Positions 20,035-25,915 of a stretch of DNA of 64,000 nucleotides are shown here, piece after piece (position 1 is the first letter of the stretch; every line of letters starts with the position of its first letter). A model generated the notes under the pieces. It did not search any database, had not been told where the DNA came from, and saw nothing but the letters and a program-made list of their open reading frames with translations. Both the position numbers and the translations under genes were made by a program. Source of the stretch: Sphaerotilus mobilis (lineage in GTDB: Bacteria > Pseudomonadota > Gammaproteobacteria > Burkholderiales > Burkholderiaceae_C); the NCBI RefSeq assembly GCF_004216565.1, contig NZ_SGWV01000013.1:90593-154592 (forward strand), given 5' to 3'.

Positions 20035-21044
20035 CGCGCACGCTCCGCCGGGGTCATCGGCCAGGCGCTGATGCGGCTGGCGAGGTGCAGGGTCTGGCCA
20101 GCCCCAAAGCTCAGGCCGGTGCGGCTGGCCAGCGGGTGATCCGCAGGTGGCGTGGCGACGCGACCGAGGTCGAAGACGCCGCCGACCGGCTCCAGCCCGA
20201 TCGCCCAGTGGCGGCTGTTCCAGGGGGGCTGAGGGCGGCCGCGGTGGCTGACCCAGACCATCAGGTCGGGCAGCAGCGTGTGGTCCCAGTCCAGCTCCAC
20301 GGTCCAGCCGGCGTCGAGGTAGTGGGCCCGCACCGGGCCGTCGACCGCCATCAGCTGCAGCAGCTCCTCGCTGTCAACCGGCTGCGGCATGCGGGCGAGG
20401 TCGATCCGACTGCCGTCGGCGGCGGGTGCGTCGGACAGGCGGTCGAAGCGGGCATCCGGCCGCAAGCGCGACGAGGGCTCGGCCGGCACCGGGTAGCTGA
20501 GCGCCGGTCCGGCGTGGCGGATGTCGAAGGCGACCCGGCCCAGGTCCAGCCGCAGCGTCGGGTGCAGCGAGACCGGCAAGGTGCAGGCGGCGCGGGCCTG
20601 CATCGCCAGGTCCAGGTGCAGCGTCGGCGCAGCGGGGTCGGCGCGCAAGGTGCGGGTCAGGCGCTCGATCGGCTGGCTGGCGGGCAGCTCGATGGTCTGT
20701 CGCAAGGCGGTGGGTTCGGCCAGCTCGACCGGCGTCCAGTCGTGGTGCGAGGCGTAGCCGTGACCCCAATCGTCGCCGGGCGCGCGGGGCGTCCAGCCGG
20801 GCGGCAGGCCGTCGACGCGGTCGGTGCGGCCGAAGGGCACACAGGGCCACTCGCCACGCAGGCGCCGGACGATGCCGGGCAAGGCGTCCGCGCCAGGCTC
20901 GTCGGCCCAGGGGGCGACCTGCAGGGGCTGGAAGGGCGCGTGGCCGGGTGCCTCGAAGGTCACAGGGCCCAGCATGCCGCCCAGCGACTGCCAGTGGGCC
21001 TGGCCATGTGGCCAGCGCAGGGTGAGGGTGTCGTTCCGGTTCAC
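20025..21044 (-). CDS. Putative aldose 1-epimerase-like (galactose mutarotase fold) protein
   Basis: This 339-residue protein resembles the galactose-mutarotase-like superfamily in its overall beta-rich pattern and in the opening GGMLGPVTFEAPGHAPFQPL. I find no short motif that proves the assignment, so the function is tentative. It is the first gene of the minus-strand cluster and sits 25 bp downstream of the palindrome at 21069-21081. Its end overlaps the start of the LacI-type gene, so the two are translated from one message. In context it could convert sugar anomers for the dehydrogenase or epimerase further down. Confidence 0.6.
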   Translation of the reverse strand: MNRNDTLTLRWPHGQAHWQSLGGMLGPVTFEAPGHAPFQPLQVAPWADEPGADALPGIVRRLRGEWPCVPFGRTDRVDGLPPGWTPRAPGDDWGHGYASHHDWTPVELAEPTALRQTIELPASQPIERLTRTLRADPAAPTLHLDLAMQARAACTLPVSLHPTLRLDLGRVAFDIRHAGPALSYPVPAEPSSRLRPDARFDRLSDAPAADGSRIDLARMPQPVDSEELLQLMAVDGPVRAHYLDAGWTVELDWDHTLLPDLMVWVSHRGRPQPPWNSRHWAIGLEPVGGVFDLGRVATPPADHPLASRTGLSFGAGQTLHLASRISAWPMTPAERARWA

Positions 21045-21068
21045 GTCACCAGTTTGCGATTCGGAATT

Positions 21069-21081
21069 CGTTTAGTAAACG
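21069..21081. promoter_or_regulatory. Perfect 13-bp palindrome, candidate LacI-family operator
   Basis: CGTTTA-G-TAAACG is a perfect inverted repeat 25 bp upstream of the first gene of the sugar cluster (start codon at 21044). It stands out as AT-rich in a GC-rich setting. Its position and symmetry fit an operator for the LacI-type regulator encoded second in the operon. Confidence 0.6.
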
Positions 21082-21246
21082 AGTGAACGGTGGAAACGCC
21101 TCAGTGTTTGCCCTTGGGTGGGGCGTCGCAGGCGCTTACATGTTCCTGGCCTGAAACCTGTCATCCGCCAGCGTGGGCACGTCGTTGTAGGGCCATGTCG
21201 CAAGGACTGGCCCCAGATGTCCAGCCGAGCGGAAGGATCACCCACC

Positions 21247-21423
21247 ATGTCTCCCATTGCCATGAAACACCTCCTTCGCACCGAACAGCCTGCCCCGCGC
21301 CGCCCGCTGACGCCGGAGCGCCCGACCGACAAGGGTCACAAGCACGAGTCCTTCGACTACGGCCGTGTCGGCTTTGATCTGCGCAGCCAGGCACTGGCCC
21401 AGCGCATGGACCGCAAGCGCTGA
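21247..21423 (+). CDS. Small basic hypothetical protein (58 aa)
   Basis: This 58-residue frame starts at the ATG at 21247, eight bases after a strong GGAAGGA site at 21232-21238. The product is charged and hydrophilic, with KGHKHESFDYGRVGFDLRSQ in the second half. I do not recognise a family. The strong ribosome binding site and the balanced C-terminal composition favour a real gene. It stands alone, transcribed away from the sugar cluster. It has no signal peptide and no membrane segment. The presence of a second ATG at 21262 leaves the start slightly uncertain. Confidence 0.55.
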   Translation: MSPIAMKHLLRTEQPAPRRPLTPERPTDKGHKHESFDYGRVGFDLRSQALAQRMDRKR

Positions 21424-21487
21424 TCGTCCCCGCGCCGCGCCTGGCGCGACGCTCCAGCGTTTCCTCCCTCTTCGAGCCGCACGCCGG

Positions 21488-21525
21488 CTCCTGGGACATC
21501 ACCCTCCTGGGACATCACCCTCCTG
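21488..21525. repeat. 16-bp tandem repeat, about 2.4 copies
   Basis: The unit CTCCTGGGACATCACC occurs at 21488-21503 and 21504-21519 and begins a third time at 21520. It lies in non-coding sequence just after the 58-residue gene. No function is evident. Confidence 0.85.
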
Positions 21526-21643
21526 CGCCGCCGGTCCGATCCGGCCGACACCCGATCCGGCGGTGTCAGTCACGGCGCCATTCCTCCCATGCCTGCCCCG
21601 ATGTTTCAGCCCTGTGACGAGCGGGGCTGCGTCGTTTCGCGCG

Positions 21644-21661
21644 GTGTGAACGATTTCACAC
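21644..21661. promoter_or_regulatory. Perfect CRP/Vfr-type palindrome
   Basis: GTGTGAA-CGAT-TTCACAC is an uninterrupted 18-bp inverted repeat that contains the exact CRP consensus TGTGA-N6-TCACA. It is isolated in the gene-poor stretch, more than 450 bp from the next start codon at 22117. It could bind a CRP/FNR-family regulator, or act as a small hairpin in a transcript. Confidence 0.5.
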
Positions 21662-22116
21662 GGCCGTCGGGCCCGGTTTCTGGGGCGCACTGCGGATTCG
21701 GCCCCATTCCGGCCTAAAAAAATGGGAAGAATAACCAGTTACGAATTGAAGTACATCGGTTCGGATGCGGTCTGTGCAGTTCTGCTTCACAACTTTTCAC
21801 GCTGGCCCCGCGAGCATCAGGGTCAACGGCGAGATGGCCAGATCCCCGGGTCGAGGGGGTAACCATCCGTTGTGATCGTGGAATCCTGCGGACAACTGCC
21901 GCGCGGGGACGCTCTTGTCGCCGGCGGGCGACAGTCACATGGTCGTCAATCTGAAAAAAGCTGACATCAGCCTTCATTCATGACCTGGATCACGATTTCT
22001 GTGACAGTGGGCGATATGGCGCATATATTCGGGTCTTCGGGATCACGCAGTTCAAGGTGACCCAGGCGCATGACCCGTTGCGTCGACTGACCCTCCCCAC
22101 CACGTTTGGAGTCAAC

Positions 22117-22338
22117 ATGAACAGCACATCCAACCAACCCGACCTGTCCACTCTCGCCACGCTGGCTGGTCTGGTGCGCTTGTCGCTGGTGTTGGTCTGC
22201 ACGCCTGCGCTGTTGGCGGCGGCCGTCGTGGCTTCGGCGGTGGTGGTGCTGGGTTGGCCGCTGGCCTGGCTGGCACGTTCGGTCAAGCGCATGCCGACGG
22301 CCGGCCTGCGTCGCCGCAACCTGAACGCCGCACACTGA
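22117..22338 (+). CDS. Small membrane protein (73 aa), unknown
   Basis: This 73-residue frame begins at the ATG at 22117 with a GGAG site at 22108-22111. It has one long hydrophobic segment (about residues 20-50), possibly a helical hairpin, followed by a positively charged tail containing RSVKRMPTAGLRRRN, so the C-terminus should face the cytoplasm. I do not recognise the family. A strong terminator follows 70 bp downstream, which supports a discrete transcription unit. It could be a membrane microprotein that modulates a larger complex, but nothing in the sequence says which. Confidence 0.6.
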   Translation: MNSTSNQPDLSTLATLAGLVRLSLVLVCTPALLAAAVVASAVVVLGWPLAWLARSVKRMPTAGLRRRNLNAAH

Positions 22339-22408
22339 TCCGGTTGTTGCGGCCGGGCAGCGCGCCCGGTCCCGACCTGGACAGGTCCCGCGAGACAAGG
22401 TCACATGG

Positions 22409-22445
22409 AAAAAGGGCACTGCCTGAACGGCAGTGCCCTTTTTTG
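22409..22445 (+). terminator. Rho-independent terminator
   Basis: A perfect ten-base stem GGGCACTGCC / GGCAGTGCCC with loop TGAAC is flanked by an A-run and a six-base T-run. It ends the small membrane-protein transcript. The symmetric A/T flanks mean it could also stop transcription from the opposite direction. Confidence 0.93.
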
Positions 22446-22483
22446 CGTCCGTGTGCGGTCTGAGTCGGGGCCGCGCGGGCCCC

Positions 22484-22516
22484 GAGGCATCACTGAGGCA
22501 TCACTGAGGCATCACT
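22484..22516. repeat. 11-bp tandem repeat, three copies, at the end of a yceI-type gene
   Basis: GAGGCATCACT is repeated three times in perfect tandem. The third copy includes the stop codon and last bases of the minus-strand YceI-family gene ending at 22512. Copy-number change would alter the 3' untranslated region but not the protein. Confidence 0.88.
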
Positions 22517-23081
22517 GCTTGACGGCTTCGATCTGGATCACGAGGCGCATGTTGTCCGGGAAGCCCCAGTCCAGGCCGTACTTGACGTCCCACAGGCTGC
22601 GCTTGATGTCGGCGGTGAAGTCGCCGCCGCAGACTTCGCGCTTGAGCATCGGGTTGTCGTAGCAGTTGAACTGCGACGCCTTCAGCGTGATCGGCTGGGT
22701 CTTGCCCATCAGCGTGAACTGGCCGGTGACCTCGGTGACCTTGTCGCCGTTGAAGACGAACTTGTCGCTGACGAAGCGAGCGGTCGGAAACTTCTCGGCG
22801 TTCAGGATCTCGGCGCTCTTCAGGTGGGTGTTGAACTGCGCGAAGCCCGAGTTGACCGAGGTGACGTCGACGGTGATGTCGGCCTTGCCGGTCTTGGCGG
22901 CGCGGTCGAGTTCGACGGTGCCTTCCTTCTTGTCGAAGCGGCCGCGGTTGGTGCTGGTGCCGAAGTGACCGATCTCGAAGGTCACGTAGGTATGGCTCGG
23001 GTCGATCGCGTAGGTCGACGGGGCGGCCAGGGCGGCGCCAGACAGGGCCAGGGCGGCGAGGGCAAGGAGGGTTTTCTTCAT
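22512..23081 (-). CDS. YceI-family periplasmic protein (copy 1)
   Basis: This 189-residue secreted protein belongs to the YceI family, lipocalin-like beta barrels that bind polyisoprenoid-type lipids such as ubiquinone precursors. A Sec signal peptide is clear (MKKTLLALAALALSGAALA, cleavage before APSTY). The mature part opens with the family hallmark YAIDPSHTYVTFEIGHFG and includes FTLMGKTQPITLKA. The stop lies in an 11-bp tandem repeat. It follows a second YceI gene and a cytochrome b561 gene on the same strand, the common b561-YceI arrangement. Confidence 0.93.
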   Translation of the reverse strand: MKKTLLALAALALSGAALAAPSTYAIDPSHTYVTFEIGHFGTSTNRGRFDKKEGTVELDRAAKTGKADITVDVTSVNSGFAQFNTHLKSAEILNAEKFPTARFVSDKFVFNGDKVTEVTGQFTLMGKTQPITLKASQFNCYDNPMLKREVCGGDFTADIKRSLWDVKYGLDWGFPDNMRLVIQIEAVKQ

Positions 23082-23145
23082 CGGTGACTCCGGGGAGGCT
23101 GGGGTTGGTCGGGAGAGGAGAAGCAGGGAATCTGGAAGGCGTGGA

Positions 23146-23730
23146 TCAGAGCGCGCCGAGGCCACTGATCTGCAGCTTGAACTTGACGGTGACGTCGTTG
23201 GCGACCATCGAGGTGTCGGACCAGTCGCCGTCGCCGATCTTGAAGTCCAGGCGCTTGATGGCGAAGGTGCCGGTGGCCGTGGCGGTGGCACCGGTGGCGC
23301 TGAGAGTCACGGGCACGATGACGTCCTTGGTGGCGCCCTTGATGCTGAGCTTGCCGGCGACCTCGTACTTGCCGCCGCCCAGGCCCTTGATGGCACTGGA
23401 CTGGAAGGTTGCCTGCGGGAACTTCGGCGTGTTGAACCAGGTGGCCTTAGGCAGTTCGACGTCGGTCTCGGGCGAGCCCATCGTGGCGCTGCCGAGGTCG
23501 ATGGTGAAGGCGACCTTGCCGGTCTCGGGCTTCTTCGGGTCGAACGCCAGCTGGGCATCGAACTTCTTGAAGCGACCCTCGACGGGCACGCCCATCTGCT
23601 TGATGGCGAAGCTGACGTCGCTCTTGGCGGCGTCGACCACCGGTGCGGCCTCGGCCGGCATGGCGATCAGGGTGGCGGCGCCGAACGCGGCGACGGCGGT
23701 GAGCGAGGTGAAGAGGCGCAAGGACGTCAT
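23146..23730 (-). CDS. YceI-family periplasmic protein (copy 2)
   Basis: This 194-residue YceI-family protein has a signal peptide ending at MPAEAA and a mature domain with DAAKSDVSFAIKQMGVPVEGRFKKF and a lipocalin-like C-terminus (DFKIGDGDWSDTS). It differs clearly from copy 1, so the two probably have different ligands or timing rather than being a recent duplication. It begins 32 bp after the cytochrome b561 gene and precedes copy 1 by 64 bp. A joint role in quinone-linked electron transfer in the periplasm is inferred from context. Confidence 0.92.
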   Translation of the reverse strand: MTSLRLFTSLTAVAAFGAATLIAMPAEAAPVVDAAKSDVSFAIKQMGVPVEGRFKKFDAQLAFDPKKPETGKVAFTIDLGSATMGSPETDVELPKATWFNTPKFPQATFQSSAIKGLGGGKYEVAGKLSIKGATKDVIVPVTLSATGATATATGTFAIKRLDFKIGDGDWSDTSMVANDVTVKFKLQISGLGAL

Positions 23731-23762
23731 GGCGATTCCTGTGTGGTGGGCCGTGGGCCGGT

Positions 23763-24350
23763 TCAGACCGGGCCGATGCCCATGCGACCGAGCAGGCGGT
23801 CGCGGTCGATGATCTGGTGCTTCATGGCGGCGGCCACATGCAACACGACGAGTGCGGCCAGGCTGACGGCGGCGAGCTTGTGCAGCGGCTTGATCAGCTC
23901 GGCCAGTTCCTTGCTGACCGGCACGAAGTCGGGCAGCGGCAGCACGCCGAACCAGACGATCGGGAAGCCGGCCGCCGAGCTGTAGGCCCAGCCCGTCAGC
24001 GGCACGGCGAAGAACAGCAGGTACATCAGGTGATGGGTGCCGTGGTGGGCCTTCTGCTGCCAGGCGGGCATGGCTGCGGTGACGCTGGCCGGCAGTTCCG
24101 GCGGGCGGTTCATCAGGCGCCACAGCAGCCGCAGCGCCGACAACGCCAGGATCGTGACCCCCGCCCACTTGTGCCAGTTGTAGAGCTTCAGGCGGGCAGG
24201 CGAGAAGGGCAGGTCGGTCATGTACACGCCGACACTGAAGGCCCCCACGATGGCCAGCGCCAGCAGCCAGTGCAGTGCGATGGCGACCAAGCCGTAACGT
24301 CCGGTGCGACCGGCGGTCGGCGGGGCAGAGGTGGCGGTGGCAACGGACAT
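23763..24350 (-). CDS. Cytochrome b561 family protein
   Basis: This inner-membrane di-heme protein of about 195 residues should pass electrons between ubiquinol and periplasmic acceptors. Four hydrophobic helices are visible, with the heme-ligand histidines in ALHWLL, NWHKWAG, KAHHGTHHLMY and in the last helix region LHKLAAVSLAALVVLHV. The ATG at 24350 is preferred because the frame can otherwise be extended only to a TTG at 24383. No strong ribosome binding site precedes either. It is the first gene of a b561-YceI-YceI operon. Confidence 0.9.
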   Translation of the reverse strand: MSVATATSAPPTAGRTGRYGLVAIALHWLLALAIVGAFSVGVYMTDLPFSPARLKLYNWHKWAGVTILALSALRLLWRLMNRPPELPASVTAAMPAWQQKAHHGTHHLMYLLFFAVPLTGWAYSSAAGFPIVWFGVLPLPDFVPVSKELAELIKPLHKLAAVSLAALVVLHVAAAMKHQIIDRDRLLGRMGIGPV

Positions 24351-24494
24351 GGCGGGAATGGCGCGTCGAAACGCAGGCTTCAATGAACTGAAGCTTAGGT
24401 GCGTGCACCCACCACGCAGTTCACCGACCTTGACGCAACCGTTGGAAAACTCTGAACGTCCGTGGCAGGCAGGCCCAGCGGTCCGGAAGGACGA

Positions 24495-25436
24495 TCAGAG
24501 GTGTTCGGCCCGCCAGCGGTCCAGTTCGATCGGCAGGGCGTCCAGTCGGCCCATCGTGACGATGCCGTCCGGGCTGCGGCGCTGCATGGCCTGAAGCGGC
24601 GTGCCGGCCCAGATCTCGATCTGGGGCGGCAGCATCTTGCGCATCTCGGCCAGGCAGTCGAGGGCCTGATTGGGGTTGCTGGCGGCGCTGAAGCTCATCG
24701 CCACGAGATCGGCCTGATGGGCCTGGGCCGCCAGCAGGATGTCGCGCATCGGCGTCTGCCGGCCCAGGCTCATGTTGAAGCAGCCGCGCACCAGGAAGAC
24801 CGCCTCGGCCATGAGCAAGCCCAGGCCGTGGTTCTCGAATGAAGCGGTGGCCAGCAGCACGCGTGGCCGGGCGCTGACGCCGGAATCGGGCCCGGCGGCG
24901 ATGGCCGAGCGCAGCACGGTCTCGAGCACCTCGCTGGCGATGTGTTCCTCGAAGATCTCCAGCTGGCCGTGCGACCAGGCGTGGCCGATCTCCGACAGCA
25001 TCGGAACAACCAGGTCGAGCACGAAGCGTTCAAGCCCCAGCCGCAGCAGCGACTGGCCAAGCGAGCGCCGCAGCGCGCCGATCTCGTGGCGGCGCAGCAG
25101 TGCGATCAGGCGTTCGACATCGGTCGGGTCGCGGTCCTCGGCACCGATGCTGCGCAGGGCGGTCGCGCCCGTGTTGCCGCCCAGCAGCAGCAGGTCCTCC
25201 AGACCCAGCCCGACGATGCGCCCGGGCCGGTGTCCGGCGTCCAGCAGGCGCTTGATGTGGCGCAGCCGTTCGACCTGCTCGGGCGGGTACAGCCGCTCAC
25301 CGTTGGCGTCGCGCACCGGCTGCGGGAAGCCGTAGCGGCGCTCCCAGACCCGCAGGGTGTCCTTGCCGATGCGGGTGTCGCGCTCGACGGCTGCGATTGT
25401 CATGGACAGACGGTGGGGACTGAGTTCGGCGCTCAT
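24495..25436 (-). CDS. MerR-family regulator with B12-binding domain (CarH/LitR-type light sensor)
   Basis: This 313-residue protein is probably an adenosylcobalamin-dependent repressor that releases DNA when light breaks the cobalt-carbon bond. Domains in order are a MerR winged helix (about residues 11-75, with RIGKDTLRVWERRYGFPQP), a four-helix cap and a Rossmann B12-binding domain. The cap carries the W-x9-EH signature (Trp154, Glu164, His165) known from CarH. The cobalamin loop has E-x-H-x-x-G (Glu201, His203, Gly206). The later Gly-Gly of the loop seems replaced by AGT near residue 278, a divergence worth noting. It is divergent from a lipid-modification operon, and repeated half-sites lie in between. 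Confidence 0.9.
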   Translation of the reverse strand: MSAELSPHRLSMTIAAVERDTRIGKDTLRVWERRYGFPQPVRDANGERLYPPEQVERLRHIKRLLDAGHRPGRIVGLGLEDLLLLGGNTGATALRSIGAEDRDPTDVERLIALLRRHEIGALRRSLGQSLLRLGLERFVLDLVVPMLSEIGHAWSHGQLEIFEEHIASEVLETVLRSAIAAGPDSGVSARPRVLLATASFENHGLGLLMAEAVFLVRGCFNMSLGRQTPMRDILLAAQAHQADLVAMSFSAASNPNQALDCLAEMRKMLPPQIEIWAGTPLQAMQRRSPDGIVTMGRLDALPIELDRWRAEHL

Positions 25437-25501
25437 GGTCGGCGTCTCGGATGAGGTGGGGCGTCAAGCTGCGCCTGCGCGAAAAGTGGTCTTCAAATGT
25501 C

Positions 25502-25610
25502 TTGGACAATCCATTGAAAGACCTTCGATTCCTGCCTAATATAGCCACCAGAGACCAATCTGACCAGGACAAAAGCTGGTCGTTGTCCCGAATCCGGCCG
25601 GCTTGTCCAA
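25502..25610. promoter_or_regulatory. Repeated TTGTCC/GGACAA half-sites, candidate operator of the B12 regulator
   Basis: TTGGACAA (25502-25509) lies just upstream of the -35 element. GGACAA-N10-TTGTCC (25567-25572 and 25583-25588) forms a 22-bp inverted repeat downstream of the promoter. TTGTCCAA (25603-25610) sits inside the inverted repeat GCTTG-TC-CAAGC. Four related half-sites flanking one promoter fit binding of a tetrameric repressor such as a CarH-type protein, but binding is inferred. Confidence 0.6.
25514..25542 (+). promoter_or_regulatory. Sigma70-type promoter of the lipid-modification operon
   Basis: TTGAAA (25514-25519) and TAATAT (25537-25542) are separated by exactly 17 bp, an excellent sigma70 match. 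Transcription would start near 25549, inside the array of half-sites, so a bound repressor could block polymerase. Confidence 0.68.
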
Positions 25611-25681
25611 GCTGACGGGCCCTGTCAGGATCATCGGCAGACGATGAAAACCCAACGAAACGCAACACGAGGGAACTTCCC

Positions 25682-25915
25682 ATGCATGGACGAATCATCG
25701 ACAGGGTAGGGCGCGCCGAGGAGGGTTCGCCTGCATCCGTCAGGACGGTCGCTGCGTACAGCCCCTTCATGACGGCCACACCCTTTCGTTTTCAACCGTG
25801 CAGACGGTCGGCCCTGCCGATGGCCCGCTCGAAGCGTCTCTCCTCCTCCCTCCCTCCCTCGTTCGCTTCGGGTTGCTGCACGGTTGCCTTCATGTCCGGC
25901 GGGGGCGCCCGATGA
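25682..25915 (+). CDS. Possible small leader protein (77 aa) overlapping the next gene
   Basis: This frame starts at the ATG at 25682, with a GAGGGA sequence seven bases upstream, and ends in a TGA that overlaps the ATG of the oxidoreductase gene (ATGA at 25912-25915). That geometry would couple translation of the two. The product is rich in Ser, Ala and Arg and contains no motif I recognise, so it may be a coding frame by chance or a coupling leader. It would be the first frame of the light-responsive operon. Confidence 0.35.
   Translation: MHGRIIDRVGRAEEGSPASVRTVAAYSPFMTATPFRFQPCRRSALPMARSKRLSSSLPPSFASGCCTVAFMSGGGAR

Larger units (their letters stand above)
21424..22116. other. Gene-poor intergenic stretch
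   Basis: No convincing coding frame is seen in these 693 bp. It holds a 16-bp tandem repeat near 21488, a perfect CRP-type palindrome at 21644-21661 and an AT-rich patch around 21715-21760 that contrasts with the surrounding GC content. The last 100 bases include CATATATT (about 22021-22028), a possible -10 for the small membrane protein at 22117. The composition suggests regulatory DNA or an unrecognised small RNA. Confidence 0.5.
25437..25911. other. Divergent control region between the B12 regulator and the FAD-oxidoreductase operon
   Basis: This 475-bp region holds a good plus-strand sigma70 promoter, four TTGTCC/GGACAA half-sites (25502-25610) and, in its second half, a small open frame (25682-25915) that overlaps the next gene. 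Its first 200 bases are visibly less GC-rich than the flanking genes, as expected for a promoter region. Confidence 0.7.

Noticed and set aside
22484..22516. The 11-bp triple repeat as an attachment site or CRISPR-like array
   Set aside because: Units are contiguous without spacers, and no integrase or cas gene is near.
25567..25588. GGACAA-N10-TTGTCC as a LexA box
   Set aside because: LexA sites need CTGT-N8-ACAG, which is not present, and the neighbouring genes are not SOS genes.
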